DNA of 33,123 nt from Planctomycetota bacterium (GTDB lineage Bacteria > Planctomycetota > Phycisphaerae > UBA1845), in the NCBI GenBank assembly GCA_030622435.1, contig JAUXGE010000007.1, forward strand, positions 1 to 33,123, read 5' to 3'. A program made the translations under genes and the position numbers. Under the pieces are notes generated by a model. That model searched no databases. It was not told where the DNA came from and worked only from the letters and a program-made list of their open reading frames with translations. Every line of letters begins with the position of its first letter. The stretch's first letter is position 1. Shown here one piece after another: positions 7,748 to 18,828 of this stretch.

Positions 7748-7930
7748 TCAGTCCTGCTTCTCAGTAGGTTCGATATCCACCGGCTTGGGTTTGGCGCATC
7801 GACTGCCGGTCGCAGGAACGATCAACGTTGTCCCGCACTCCGGACAACGGACCCGCTTGCCGCGCACATTGTCTGGTACACGCAGGATCGCGCGACAGGA
7901 AAGCCGCGGACACAGTAGAGTCACGGGCAT
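7748..7930 (-). CDS. Small MJ0042-like zinc-ribbon protein
   Basis: The 60-residue protein has two cysteine pairs, Cys7/Cys12 and Cys29/Cys32 (CPECG), around a VPDNVRGKRVRC stretch. This pattern is common in small or N-terminal zinc ribbons of planctomycete proteins. The frame extends upstream to a Met at 7981. The Met at 7930 is preferred because it opens directly on the conserved MPVTLLCP; no strong ribosome site distinguishes them. A zinc-binding or nucleic-acid-binding role is plausible but no specific function is known. Its stop faces the methyltransferase operon. Confidence 0.65.
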   Translation of the reverse strand: MPVTLLCPRLSCRAILRVPDNVRGKRVRCPECGTTLIVPATGSRCAKPKPVDIEPTEKQD

Positions 7931-8131
7931 AGTGTACTCTTGGAGTTTACCGGTCCACCCCAACGCCGGGGGAAAAGGCAACGAGCCCGCGCGGGGTATC
8001 GACCAGCTTGTCTGAGGACTTTACCCCGTGGTGTCCCTGCATCCCCTCGAATCGCGACAGGCAATGGGTGGTGGCCGGTAATCATTTGGCCGGCAGGACG
8101 TTGAAGTCGGAGAAACCTCGACCGATCCGCG

Positions 8132-9418
<1,287 letters not shown>

Positions 9419-9530
9419 TACATTCTCTCCAAACGTACCCGCTTCCAGCGCCTGAACCATCGGTCCGCGCGCCGACGCGCTCATATCGTCACAACTTCAG
9501 GCCCCGCTGAAGGACATTATCGGGCCAAGA

Positions 9531-9746
9531 TCAGCGGTCGCAATGCACTGTTTGCTGCAGGTCTATCACGATCCGGTTACGCAGCGTGTCGTGCTCGTCC
9601 GGAGTGACAGTTCCCCGATTCCGCAATCGCCGCAGCTCCTCGAGGGTGAAAGCCTCCCGCCGGTGGCGTTGTGATGCCTTCGCCCGCTGTCTAACACAGG
9701 CAGCCACGCCCACCCCGACGATGATCAGAAGGATCAGCAGCCCCAT
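9531..9746 (-). CDS. Small membrane protein with SHOCT-like tail
   Basis: The 71-residue product opens with a hydrophobic helix (about residues 2-18) followed by a basic segment. The C-terminal segment (FTLEELRRLRNRGTVTPDEH, then DTLRNRI) resembles the SHOCT fold, a short helical domain found at the C-terminus of many small membrane proteins. The frame extends to 9824. The Met at 9746 is preferred as it starts at the membrane helix and has GAGG about 11 bases upstream. It lies 112 bases before clpX on the same strand. Its function is unknown. Confidence 0.6.
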   Translation of the reverse strand: MGLLILLIIVGVGVAACVRQRAKASQRHRREAFTLEELRRLRNRGTVTPDEHDTLRNRIVIDLQQTVHCDR

Positions 9747-10001
9747 CCATATCACACCCTCGAGCACCCTGGCTTGGTGTGCCCAGGTAGCGGCCAGAAT
9801 CGGACACGAACCGTATACTCCCATTCCAAGTAACGTCCCGCATGATCGCTGAGCATGGTAACCCGACCGATCATCGGCTTCAACCCGACGAGCGGCGGGG
9901 AGGCTGGTGTTCCCATCTCAATGGTAGGCCCCCGTGTCGGGGCATTCCACCGCCTGCCGCCCGCGTTCCATTGTCTGAAGGGGGGACACGCGGCAACCGT
10001 G

Positions 10002-11555
10002 CTAGGTGAGGGGGATGCTCGGTCTTGCTTCTTTCTGTTCCACATGCACAGGCATGTCCACGGTGAATGTGCTTCCTCGTCCTTCCGTGCTGTCAAGGTG
10101 GATTTTACCGCCGAGCATGTCGACGAGTTCCTTGGTGATGGCCAAACCGAGCCCGGTTCCCTCGTACTCGCGCGTTCGTGACGCGTCCAACTGGTGAAAG
10201 ACCTCGAAGATGGCGTCACGCCGATCGGCGGGTATTCCCGGTCCGGTGTCGTTTACCGTCAGCCGGACGACGTCGTTTCCCCTGCACTCGATCGCCAGCG
10301 AGACAAAGCCGCCGGTGGGTGTGAACTTGACGGCGTTGCTGAGCAGGTTGTACAGGATCTGCTTGATCTTCCCCGCGTCACTGTGGCAGCGGGGAAGGTC
10401 GTCGCCGAGTGTCAGGGAAAGATCCTGGTTCCGTTTGTCGGCGAGAGGGCGAACAAAGTCGATCATGTCACGCCCGAGTTCCGCGATGTCGAACTCCGAC
10501 AGGTGGAGTTCCATCTTCCCCGCCTCGATCTTCGCCAGGTCAAGCAGGTCGTTGATGATGTCCAAAAGACTACGCCCGCTGGTCAGGATGTTCTGGGAGT
10601 AGCGAGAAAGCCTGTTGCGATCCGCGTCCGGGTTCTCCCATGCGTCTCGCAACAGCTCTGCGAAGCCGATAATCGACACCAGCGGCGTACGCAGCTCGTG
10701 CGTGACGTTGGCGAGGAACTCGCCTTTGAGGCGATTGGATTCGTACAACGCCACGTTTGTCTCTGCCAGTTCGCCCAGGCGGATGTCGAGCGACCTGTTG
10801 ATTCTCTGCTGTTCTTCCTGGGCGGCATTGAGGTGTGTCAGCATGTCGTTCAGGGCGTCCGAGAGCTTCTCGAATTCGTCGCCGCTTTCGATTGACGAAC
10901 GGACGCTCAAATCCCCCGTGGTCACTTTCTCGGCCACGCGACGGAGGGCGTGAACCGGGGACAGCACCAGACGCTGCGTCACCATGTAAAAAGCGAGGAT
11001 GGCCAGCACGGCGCCGCTTGCACCGGCTAACACCGTCACTACCGCGTTCCACACGGCCGGTGCCTGTGGGATTGGCAGACGAACGTCAATGATCCCGCGC
11101 AGCACATGCGGGTGCGGGTCCGCGTCCGCGCCTCGTACGGCCATGGCGAACCGGAACAGTCGCCCGTCCTTTTGTCGTTTCCAATGATAGCGCTGCTTCG
11201 GATAACGTTGAAGCCGGTCGATGGCCTCTCGTTGGAAGCCGCCTCCGACTCCCGGACTGTTGTGTACGAGTCGCGGCGGCTGCGGAGGCACGCCAAGCTC
11301 TCGAACGCACGTGGGCCATCGTGCCTCCAACGCCGCCTGGGCGTTGGCCCAATCCCGCTGCTGCAGGTCGACGGCCTCGTAGGCAGTCGAGGCAACGAGC
11401 ATAGCCCGCATCAGCATGGCTTGCTCGTCCAACGCGTTCATCTGTAGCCACGGGTAAGCAAGTGTGACCGTGATCGTCAGCAAGACGGCGGTGCCGAAGA
11501 GCAAGCATATCTTGCGGGCAAGAGAGACACTCTTGATGAACATCCTCTGCTGCAT
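10002..11555 (-). CDS. Membrane sensor histidine kinase (HAMP-HisKA-HATPase)
   Basis: The 517-residue protein has a membrane helix at about 15-36 and an extracytoplasmic sensor of about 135 residues. A second helix lies at 172-192, a HAMP linker at about 193-245 and a coiled segment at 243-275. The kinase core has the H-box VTHELRTP with His286, the N-box LLSNAVKF with Asn407, the G1 box DTGPGIP and the G2 box GTGLGLAI. It should autophosphorylate on His286 and pass the phosphate to a response regulator. None is encoded beside it, so it is an orphan here. The sensor loosely recalls DUF3365-type domains, but this is not certain. A second in-frame ATG four codons in, directly after AGAGG, is an alternative start. 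Confidence 0.95.
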   Translation of the reverse strand: MQQRMFIKSVSLARKICLLFGTAVLLTITVTLAYPWLQMNALDEQAMLMRAMLVASTAYEAVDLQQRDWANAQAALEARWPTCVRELGVPPQPPRLVHNSPGVGGGFQREAIDRLQRYPKQRYHWKRQKDGRLFRFAMAVRGADADPHPHVLRGIIDVRLPIPQAPAVWNAVVTVLAGASGAVLAILAFYMVTQRLVLSPVHALRRVAEKVTTGDLSVRSSIESGDEFEKLSDALNDMLTHLNAAQEEQQRINRSLDIRLGELAETNVALYESNRLKGEFLANVTHELRTPLVSIIGFAELLRDAWENPDADRNRLSRYSQNILTSGRSLLDIINDLLDLAKIEAGKMELHLSEFDIAELGRDMIDFVRPLADKRNQDLSLTLGDDLPRCHSDAGKIKQILYNLLSNAVKFTPTGGFVSLAIECRGNDVVRLTVNDTGPGIPADRRDAIFEVFHQLDASRTREYEGTGLGLAITKELVDMLGGKIHLDSTEGRGSTFTVDMPVHVEQKEARPSIPLT

Positions 11556-11856
11556 GAGGGCAGTCTACCGTATTTCCCACGTTGCGTAGACCCGGGTGGG
11601 ATCGGTGAATCGGTGGGGCGTCGTCGGTCGCAGTCCCTGCGCCAAGCAGGCTCGACTGGAATCGCCCCAACCGAGCAGCAGCCCGGGGTACACTCCTGCC
11701 GGGGAATCTGACAGGAATCGACGGAACGGCATTGGGTCGGTGTGATCGCGTCAGCTAGAATGTCATAATGGTGAGGCCATACCGGGGTCACGGCGTTGCA
11801 TTGGGGGACTGGCCAAGCCGGGTTGGCGTGGCGGTAAGCAGGAGGACACAGAACGG
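11556..11856. promoter_or_regulatory. Divergent intergenic region with one candidate promoter
   Basis: This spacer separates the histidine kinase (leftward) from the exported protein (rightward). A possible rightward promoter has TTGGGT at 11732-11737 and TAGAAT at 11756-11761, 18 bases apart, about 95 bases before the start of the exported protein. No leftward promoter stood out. Confidence 0.35.
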
Positions 11857-13464
11857 ATGACCGAATCGATCCGAAATCTCAGCTTGTCTTCTGCCGATCG
11901 GTTCGGGCCGTTGGCCCGGAGACAGCCTTCGTGTCGGGTGGGACCCGGTGCCGGGACCACGGCCATGCGGCAAGCGCGGTTGGGCATGATGCTGGGGCTT
12001 CTCTTGGTGGCAGCGTTGCCGGTTGCAGGTTCCCCCCAAGCCCACGCAACTCGTGAAAAGACACCGTACTTACTGGAGGCCATCCCGCGGGATGCTGTGG
12101 CCGCCTGGGTCATCAACGGAGACGAATCATCGACCAGGACGGCGCGTCATTCCGGGGAGGCTTCCGATCCCGGTCGAATGGATGGGACCTTTGCGCTCAT
12201 CAGGTCGCTCGCGGACCAGGCAGAACGTATGGGCCTGTTCTCGGAACTCGACGACTGCGTCCGGGGATGGATCGACTCGCTGCTCAGCCTTCCGATCATT
12301 CTCGATCGTCCGCACGCGGTAGCACTCCTCGACGTCTCAGCCTCGGCACGCGCGGACGGGGGGCATGAACTGGCCAGTCTGCGTGCCGCGATCATCATTC
12401 ACACTCGCGGTGATAATGATGCCTTGGTGCGCCGGATCCGGCACCTGCTGAATACGTACACCAACAACGAAGATACGACGTTGACGGAGCGTACCATCGG
12501 GGGTCGCACGGTCTTCACGCTGAAGGACCGGCGGCTCCCGTTGTGGGGAACCATTACCTGGGGGCCGTTTGAAAACAATTACGTGATTGCGATTGGCGAG
12601 GGTGCCTTCGAGAGCATGTCGCGTGCAGCGGCCGGCCGTGCCAACACGCTTGCCGCCGATCCATGGGTTATGTCGAGTTTGGCTCGTATGGCCGGTTTGC
12701 CGACCGATACGGTGCTTTACGTCGGCTTTGATGGGCTCTCGCGCCGCATGGACTCGTTGTTTGCGCAAAAGGTATCGGCTGTTAAAGGCGCGCTGGGTTT
12801 GTCGGGTGTCGAGCGGGGTTTGTGGGTTGTCGGGAAGCGGGGTCGAGACGTCGAGGTGAAGGGCGTGCTACGCCGGCACAGGCGCGATGAAACGGTGAGA
12901 ATCGCCGGCGAGAAAGTGCTGGAATTGGAAACTCGCTTGGTGATCCCGGATGGCGCGAGCGGCTATGCGGTTGTCGATGCGGAACCTCTTGCGATCCTGC
13001 GCGGAGCGTGCACCGCATATCTCGCGTCGAGGAGTCCGCACTCACGCGAGGGCATCCGGGCATACTGGCGAGGTCTGGAGGCGGCCGCCGGTGTGTCGAT
13101 CGAGCGCGACATTGTTGCGCACCTGGGTGGTCCGATCATCATCCACGATTTCCCTCGGCACGCACTGGGGCTTCCTCTGGCCTGGACTGTCATCGCACCG
13201 GTTGTCGGGGATGCGACCGCACTTCGCGGGAACATCGATCGAATGGTGGAGGTCGTGGAGAATGAGCTTGCTCGGGGCAGTCTTATCCGCTTGGGATGCG
13301 ATTCCGACGGTGTCTGGTACGCGCACTGGGGCTTGGTCGGTCCGGCGCTGGCCGTGACGGATCGGTGGCTCGTGCTCGGCTTCTCTCCGAGCGCCGTGAA
13401 GGAAAATGTCAGGTATCTGTCGCTCGAAGGGGCGGCGCAACCGCCCGGTGCCCCGCCCAAGTGA
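11857..13464 (+). CDS. Exported protein of unknown function
   Basis: The frame encodes 535 residues. A hydrophobic export signal (MMLGLLLVAALPVAG, ending in an AHA-type cleavage site near residue 65) is preceded by about 36 polar residues. The ATG at 11857 has AGGAGG 11 bases upstream. The internal ATG at 11965 would give a normal-length signal peptide (499 residues) but has only a weak ribosome site. The mature part is mixed alpha/beta with no catalytic motif that I recognise and ends in a Pro-rich tail. Its layout recalls large planctomycete exported proteins with a DUF3352-like fold, but I cannot confirm that. It lies between a divergent sensor kinase and a convergent efflux operon. Confidence 0.75.
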   Translation: MTESIRNLSLSSADRFGPLARRQPSCRVGPGAGTTAMRQARLGMMLGLLLVAALPVAGSPQAHATREKTPYLLEAIPRDAVAAWVINGDESSTRTARHSGEASDPGRMDGTFALIRSLADQAERMGLFSELDDCVRGWIDSLLSLPIILDRPHAVALLDVSASARADGGHELASLRAAIIIHTRGDNDALVRRIRHLLNTYTNNEDTTLTERTIGGRTVFTLKDRRLPLWGTITWGPFENNYVIAIGEGAFESMSRAAAGRANTLAADPWVMSSLARMAGLPTDTVLYVGFDGLSRRMDSLFAQKVSAVKGALGLSGVERGLWVVGKRGRDVEVKGVLRRHRRDETVRIAGEKVLELETRLVIPDGASGYAVVDAEPLAILRGACTAYLASRSPHSREGIRAYWRGLEAAAGVSIERDIVAHLGGPIIIHDFPRHALGLPLAWTVIAPVVGDATALRGNIDRMVEVVENELARGSLIRLGCDSDGVWYAHWGLVGPALAVTDRWLVLGFSPSAVKENVRYLSLEGAAQPPGAPPK

Positions 13465-13544
13465 AACGCGGGCATGTAACGCAGCGCGTGGGCGGCGCCG
13501 TGGTGCCTTATGGCGACCGACCCCGTGTCGGCCGTGGAATGGGG

Positions 13545-13637
13545 TGCCACCGCTGTGGCAGCAGTGTGGGTTGGGTGGCCCATGGCTTCAGCCGTGGTGG
13601 ACTCGAATCGTCATGACCACCACCTCTGAAGAGGTGG
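13545..13637. repeat. Cluster of three short hairpins between convergent genes
   Basis: Three stem-loops follow one another. TGCCAC/GTGGCA lies at 13545-13560. CCATGGCT/AGCCGTGG, with a two-base loop and one wobble, lies at 13580-13597. CCACCTC/GAGGTGG lies at 13620-13637. They fill the spacer between the exported protein and the RND pump gene, whose 3' ends face each other. They may end transcription from both sides, and their sequences resemble dispersed intergenic hairpin repeats. No T-run is present. Confidence 0.55.
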
Positions 13638-13680
13638 GCCGTGTCGTTCGACCCCCGACCCATTTGAATGGTGATTTGCG

Positions 13681-16600
13681 CTACGCATCCCCGACCGGTT
13701 GCGTGGGTGGTCTGCCGATGAGCCACGCGACGAACGCGCCCAGGATCCTCTTGAAATCGAATACGATCATGTACAGCGATGGCACGGCGATGAGTGTCAA
13801 GACGGTGGCGAAGATCAATCCGGCCGAGAGCGATATCGCCATCGGGATGAGGAACTTGGCCTGGAATGACGTTTCGAACAGGAGCGGCCCCATACCTAGA
13901 ACCGTTGTCACCGACGTCAGTAGGATCGGGCGGAGTCTGCTCTTGCCACCTTCGATCACGGCTTCCTGGAGAGCCATACCCTTGGCGACGCGCTTGTTGA
14001 TGAAGGTGACCAGAATCATCGAATCATTCACGACCACGCCGGTGAGTGCAACGAGGCCGAACATCGAGGCGATCGTCAGCGGGTAACCCATCACGAAGTG
14101 ACCGGCCACGGCCCCGATCAACCCGAATGGGATGATCGACATCACGATCAGTGGCTGTATGTAGCTGCGGAACAGACCGGCGAGAATCACGTAGATCAGC
14201 AGCATCGCGATCAAGAAGCTTCGGTCGAGAGAGTCGAACGCCTTGGATGTCTCCAGTTGTTGCCCTCCGAACGCAAGCTCCACTCCAGGGTGTTGACGGA
14301 GGATGTCCGGGAACGCCTTCTTTAAGGCAGCCATGACCTTGCGCGAGTTGGTGACGCTTTGGTCGACGTCTGCCTTGACGGCTACCGTTCGACGTTGGTT
14401 CGTGCGACGGATGGAAGCGTATCCGGTTCCCTCGGTGAGACGCGCGACCTCCGTGAACGGCACGAGCGCACCCGACGGTGTCGCCACCCGCATGGATTCG
14501 ATATCGTAGATGCGTTTGCGATGCTCCGGGGGGTAGCGAACCATGATCTTCACGTCTTCTCGCCCACGCTGAATCTTGCGCGCCTCGAAGCCGTAGAAGG
14601 CCGATCGAACCTGCATCGCCAGTGATCGCGTCGTCAGCCCCAGTGATCTGGCCGATTCAAACAGCTCGATCTGGACCTCCGGTCGGCCCGCGTCGAAATC
14701 GTCGGCGATGTCAACGACGCCGGCAAACCCCGCCAGGCGGCTCTTGATGTCGTCGGAAACCTCGATCAAATCCTCCACGCGGTGACCTCGAACCTCCAGT
14801 TGGATCGCCGATCCACCCGGCCCGCCGTGGATCGCCTGGAACCTGAGTGTATCCACGCCCGTAAGATCAGCCGTGTTCGCCCGCAGATCCTGCAGAATTT
14901 CCTCGCTTGTGGCTTCGCGCTGTTCGCCGGGCACCAGCTCCACGAAAACCTGTCCGAGATGAGACTGAGGGACCGAGGGCGCTCCGTCCATGTTGTACTG
15001 GGCACCGATCAATGCAAAGACAGTCTTGACATCCTTACGTTCCAGCGCGGCCTTCTCAATGACGTTAGTGGCCGCTCGTGTACTGGAGATCGGTGCGGCC
15101 ACGCCCATCTTCACGTTGACATACAGACTGTCCGAGTCCATTTTTTGAAGGAAGACAAACGGGACGTGATCACCCTTGACGGCGCCGATCGCCACCAGCA
15201 TGCACGCGCATAGAGCGCCCATAGTTACATACCGGTAGGATGTCGCCACCCGCAAGAGCCGGTCGTAGGGTTTGCGCAGCAGATGCATAAGGAGATCGTG
15301 CTCCCCTGCGGCAAGCCAGCGCAGTTTTGCCCCGAGGGTCGTCCTTGCGGCGGCGTCTCGTTTCGAGTTCGACCGGGGGCGCAGACTGTGACCCAGGTGC
15401 GAGGGCAGAATCGTCAGTGCCTCGACGAGCGAGACGGACAAGGCGACGCACACAACGAGGGGGAGCACACCCATCCAGTCGCCCATCTGACCTTTGATGT
15501 ATCTCAGTGGAAAGAACGCGACGATGGTCGTGACGATTGCGCAGACGACCGGCCACGTCACCTCCTCCGTCCCGGAGATAGCGGCCAGTTTCGGCTCGAT
15601 GCCTTGCTCGACCTTTGAATACACGTGTTCCGAGACGATGATGGCGTCATCGACGAGCAGGCCGAGCACGATGATCAGACCACCCATAGTGATCAGGTTC
15701 AGGCTCAGGCCGACCAGCTTCATGCAGATTAGCGCCCCGGTGATCGCCAGAATCAGCCCCATCATCACCCACAACGCCACTCGCCAGTGCAGAAACACCA
15801 GCAGGGACAGGAACACGAGCAGCAGTCCCCACTGCCCGTTGCGCATAAGCAAATCGAGTCGACCGGAGACGAAAACGGAGAGGTCACTATGTGTCTCTAT
15901 TCCGATGCCCGGGGGGTACGGATCGCTCTTGGCTTTCTCGTAGGCTTCGCGGACCGGGTCGTTCCCAGAGAGCCTCGCAAGCAGCCGATCGGTCCACGAT
16001 CGCTCGAGAGGTTGCCCCGTCTTTCCTGCCACGAGCGCACGAACCAGCGCGGAAATCTCGATCGCGTCCTGTTCCGATCTCTCGTAGACAATCAGGGTAA
16101 CTGCCGGCAACCCTCGGAAAGAGCCGGCCGTGTCCACGTCTTCGAATCCGTCCACGACGGTTGCGATGTCACGCACGCGGACTGTTCGACCCGCCGAATC
16201 ACTGTGGATGACGATGTCGTGCAGTTGTTCCCCACGGTCCTTCTCGCCGAGCGTACGCACGGCGACGTTGGCGCTGGGTGTTCGAACCTGTCCGCCGGGA
16301 AGGTCGAGATTGCTGGCGGCAATGGCCTCGGCCACCTGCATGAAGGACAGACTGAACTCGACCAGCTTGTCCGGTTTCACCTCGACGCTGATCTCGTCCT
16401 TTCGCGTGCCGCCAAGTATGACGTCGGTGATGCCGGGAAGTTCCAGGACATCTTCACGCAGCCGTTCGCCGAGTTGTTTGAGGGCGCGGTCGCCATGGTC
16501 GCTGAAGAGCGACACGTCGATGACGGGCAGGCGTGGCTCGAACTTCGCAACGCGTGTCTCCAGAGCATCCTCGGGGAAATCCTCGGAGGGAATCGAGTCG

Positions 16601-16941
16601 ATGGCGGATTCCACGTCGTTGACGGCCCGATCCATGGCCTCGAACCCGCTCTCCATCTCGACGAGGATCATGCTCAGACCCTCGCTGATGACGGAACGAA
16701 CCGTTTCGACGCCTTCAATGTTCTTGATCTGCTCCTCGATCTTGAGCGTGATGCCCTTTTCGACCTCGGCCGGGGTCGCTCCCGGGTAGGCCGTAGTGAT
16801 TAGAATTTGGTTGGGACGAGATTCCGGGAACATCTCCCGGACGAGGGTCAACCCGCCGTACACGCCGCCGACGAGGATCGTCATCATGAACAGATTGATG
16901 AGCACCGGATTGTTGACGCTGAAGCGCGGGAGGGAGGTCAT
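13681..16941 (-). CDS. RND-family efflux permease (AcrB-like)
   Basis: The 1086-residue protein is a full-length inner-membrane RND transporter. It has the opening helix (NNPVLINLFMMTILVGGVYG) followed by the first periplasmic loop with YPGATPAEVE. The proton-relay pair lies in helix 4 (GLLVDDAIIVSEHVY), the two Asp matching AcrB Asp407/408. The second large loop and the C-terminal helices (TGVVVNDSMILVTFINKR) are also present. Such pumps use the proton gradient to expel drugs, metals or lipids through an outer-membrane channel. No channel gene is present in this window. The start overlaps the stop of the membrane fusion gene by four bases (ATGA), so the two are coupled. The substrate cannot be told from sequence. 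Confidence 0.95.
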   Translation of the reverse strand: MTSLPRFSVNNPVLINLFMMTILVGGVYGGLTLVREMFPESRPNQILITTAYPGATPAEVEKGITLKIEEQIKNIEGVETVRSVISEGLSMILVEMESGFEAMDRAVNDVESAIDSIPSEDFPEDALETRVAKFEPRLPVIDVSLFSDHGDRALKQLGERLREDVLELPGITDVILGGTRKDEISVEVKPDKLVEFSLSFMQVAEAIAASNLDLPGGQVRTPSANVAVRTLGEKDRGEQLHDIVIHSDSAGRTVRVRDIATVVDGFEDVDTAGSFRGLPAVTLIVYERSEQDAIEISALVRALVAGKTGQPLERSWTDRLLARLSGNDPVREAYEKAKSDPYPPGIGIETHSDLSVFVSGRLDLLMRNGQWGLLLVFLSLLVFLHWRVALWVMMGLILAITGALICMKLVGLSLNLITMGGLIIVLGLLVDDAIIVSEHVYSKVEQGIEPKLAAISGTEEVTWPVVCAIVTTIVAFFPLRYIKGQMGDWMGVLPLVVCVALSVSLVEALTILPSHLGHSLRPRSNSKRDAAARTTLGAKLRWLAAGEHDLLMHLLRKPYDRLLRVATSYRYVTMGALCACMLVAIGAVKGDHVPFVFLQKMDSDSLYVNVKMGVAAPISSTRAATNVIEKAALERKDVKTVFALIGAQYNMDGAPSVPQSHLGQVFVELVPGEQREATSEEILQDLRANTADLTGVDTLRFQAIHGGPGGSAIQLEVRGHRVEDLIEVSDDIKSRLAGFAGVVDIADDFDAGRPEVQIELFESARSLGLTTRSLAMQVRSAFYGFEARKIQRGREDVKIMVRYPPEHRKRIYDIESMRVATPSGALVPFTEVARLTEGTGYASIRRTNQRRTVAVKADVDQSVTNSRKVMAALKKAFPDILRQHPGVELAFGGQQLETSKAFDSLDRSFLIAMLLIYVILAGLFRSYIQPLIVMSIIPFGLIGAVAGHFVMGYPLTIASMFGLVALTGVVVNDSMILVTFINKRVAKGMALQEAVIEGGKSRLRPILLTSVTTVLGMGPLLFETSFQAKFLIPMAISLSAGLIFATVLTLIAVPSLYMIVFDFKRILGAFVAWLIGRPPTQPVGDA

Positions 16942-18287
16942 GGCGATGAGCTGTATGCCTCCTTTTCATGCGGGATGTCATCCTGTTGTCCGGGCGGTGG
17001 TTTTGGAGACGAGGTTGCCGTCAGCGCGGGGAGCCGTACCAGAGTACCGTCGATCAGCCGATCCAGGTGCGACAGGATCAGGCGATCGGCGTCGTGTAGC
17101 TCACCCGAGACTATCATGCGTTCCTCGAGGTATCGTTTGGGCGTGACGACACGCCGCCGGGCGACGCCGTCCTCCACGACAAACACCTGGCCGTTGCGAC
17201 AGGCGCTGCGAGGGATCACGATAGCGTCCAGATGTAGGAGCCCTCGGACCTCGGCACGGGCGAATGTCCCCGGTACCAGAGGCCGAGACTGCCTCGTGTT
17301 ATCAACGATGATGTATGCGGCGAAGGTGCGCGTTTGTTCGTCAGCGGCTGGTGCGACCCTGGCCACCTCACCGGTCCAAAGTGAACCTGCCGCACTCTCC
17401 GACACTATCTTGCAGGGTGTCCCCACCCGGACACGATCGTAGGACGCCGCCGGCAATTCGATCGGAATCTCGATGTGCGACGAGTCGATCAGCGTGAGGA
17501 CAGGTGTACCGGGGCCAACGCGATCGCCGGCCTCCACCAGCATCTGATCGATCTGACCACCCCATGGCGCACGAATCTCGCATCGTTCGACGTTCAAGAG
17601 CGTAAGTGCGGCGTCGGCCTCATAGCTCCGTTTCGTTGCCTCGAGGTTCAGCCGGCGGGGAGCCATCTTGGCCACCTCCCGCTCATATCCCTGAAGCATT
17701 CGTCGGGCTTGTTGGTACGCCAGGCTCGCGAAATCATATTCCTTCTTTGCTGCCACACCCTGCTCGAACAAACCGGTCACACGGGCCTTCTCGTCACGGG
17801 CTATTCGCAGCTCCTGCTCAGCCGTCTTCATCATTGCATGAAGGTTGAGCTCTTCGACCGCGAGTTCAGCAAGGGCGGCTTCCTGAGACTCGACGCGAGC
17901 TGTGGCACCGTCCAGGGCAATGTGGTACTCGCGGGAATCGAGCCGGATAAGAACTTGTCCTTCCGCGACGGCCGACCCTGCTCGTATATCGCCGACCCGT
18001 TCAACGACTGTGGCGGGGACCTCGGCGGCGAGGTTCGCCCGGCGCACCGGTTGCGCGGTTCCGTATCCGATGAACTGTTCCGTCACGTCACATGCATGAA
18101 GGACCTCGGTATCGACAAGGACGGGAAGGGCGGTGACCTCACGTCGCGGCGGCTCCTTGCGAAGGGCTATGAGCGCTGCGGCGAGCGCACCTCCGATGGA
18201 CAAGAGCAGCGCCATCAGGACGACTGTCCGAAGAACAATTGACCGCGCCACACGACGAAGCCGTCCCGGATTTGATTCTATGCTCAT
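16938..18287 (-). CDS. RND efflux periplasmic adaptor (membrane fusion protein)
   Basis: The 449-residue protein has an N-terminal anchor helix at about 18-42. A lipoyl/barrel-sandwich half (PATVVERVGDIRAGSAVAEG) follows, then an alpha-hairpin coiled coil of about 100 residues. The second lipoyl half (CEIRAPWGGQIDQMLVEAGD) comes next, then beta-barrel and membrane-proximal regions. This is the AcrA/HlyD layout. The adaptor links the RND permease encoded downstream to an outer-membrane channel. It is the first gene of a two-gene operon, overlapping the permease by four bases. The ATG at 18287 lacks a strong Shine-Dalgarno site. A good promoter lies about 170 bases upstream. Confidence 0.94.
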   Translation of the reverse strand: MSIESNPGRLRRVARSIVLRTVVLMALLLSIGGALAAALIALRKEPPRREVTALPVLVDTEVLHACDVTEQFIGYGTAQPVRRANLAAEVPATVVERVGDIRAGSAVAEGQVLIRLDSREYHIALDGATARVESQEAALAELAVEELNLHAMMKTAEQELRIARDEKARVTGLFEQGVAAKKEYDFASLAYQQARRMLQGYEREVAKMAPRRLNLEATKRSYEADAALTLLNVERCEIRAPWGGQIDQMLVEAGDRVGPGTPVLTLIDSSHIEIPIELPAASYDRVRVGTPCKIVSESAAGSLWTGEVARVAPAADEQTRTFAAYIIVDNTRQSRPLVPGTFARAEVRGLLHLDAIVIPRSACRNGQVFVVEDGVARRRVVTPKRYLEERMIVSGELHDADRLILSHLDRLIDGTLVRLPALTATSSPKPPPGQQDDIPHEKEAYSSSP

Positions 18288-18458
18288 AGGGTTCGCTCAG
18301 GTTGCAAGTGGTCCGCTGTCCGGCCGGCGCCGCGGTGTTCTCGTTTCCCTTATTCTCATGGAACTAAGCGAAAGACTGTTTCCTTCCGTTGCCCTCGTGG
18401 TACTTGTCTGGAAGCACCCATACCGCGCACACGGACCGTCCTTCTCGAGCCCTGTAAA

Positions 18459-18488
18459 ATTATAGTCCACGAACGAGCGCGTTGCGAA
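18459..18488 (-). promoter_or_regulatory. Sigma-70-type promoter of the RND efflux operon
   Basis: On the minus strand a perfect TATAAT (18464-18459) is preceded, with an 18-base gap, by TTCGCA (18488-18483, 4 of 6 matches to TTGACA). Transcription would start near 18452 and leave a leader of about 165 bases before the adaptor gene. No operator palindrome was seen. Confidence 0.6.
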
Positions 18489-18797
18489 TCGCGCCTATGT
18501 GTTCGTACGGAACGAGAATCCATCGTGCAACCGTCGTACCAAACAGCGACCCTATCGTCCAATGATGTTCGCTCCTACGGTCTTGCCGTTTCCGAGGGTT
18601 GATGCCGACTTGGAGTACACAAGCGTTCGATCGGACTCCGCGGATTGGGCCAAGACCTGTTGTCGAATGTCGCTGTGGTACATGCATGTCGAAGGGCTGC
18701 GCTGAGCATGAAGACCCCAGTCGAGCGGGTGGGGTTGCTCGGCTACGGGTTTCTGAGCGACGCAAGTGGATTGGGCGGTCTCGGCCTGGCGGCGTGC

Positions 18798-18828
18798 AAA
18801 AAAAACGGCCCGGCGGGGTAACCGGGCC
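18798..18828 (-). terminator. Orphan rho-independent terminator, minus strand
   Basis: Read on the minus strand, a 7-bp stem GGCCCGG/CCGGGCC with an 8-base loop is followed after one G by eight T. It is the most canonical terminator in the window. No protein gene on the minus strand ends at it; the nearest minus gene starts 510 bases further on. It may end a small RNA, or trim transcripts entering the efflux region. Confidence 0.82.

Noticed and set aside
15787-16803. 338-codon plus-strand frame inside the RND pump gene
   Set aside because: It is antisense to conserved RND sequence; long shadow frames are expected in GC-rich coding DNA.
18708-18821. 37-codon plus frame ending LAACKKNGPAG
   Set aside because: No ribosome site, and its end simply translates the A-run and stem of the minus-strand terminator.
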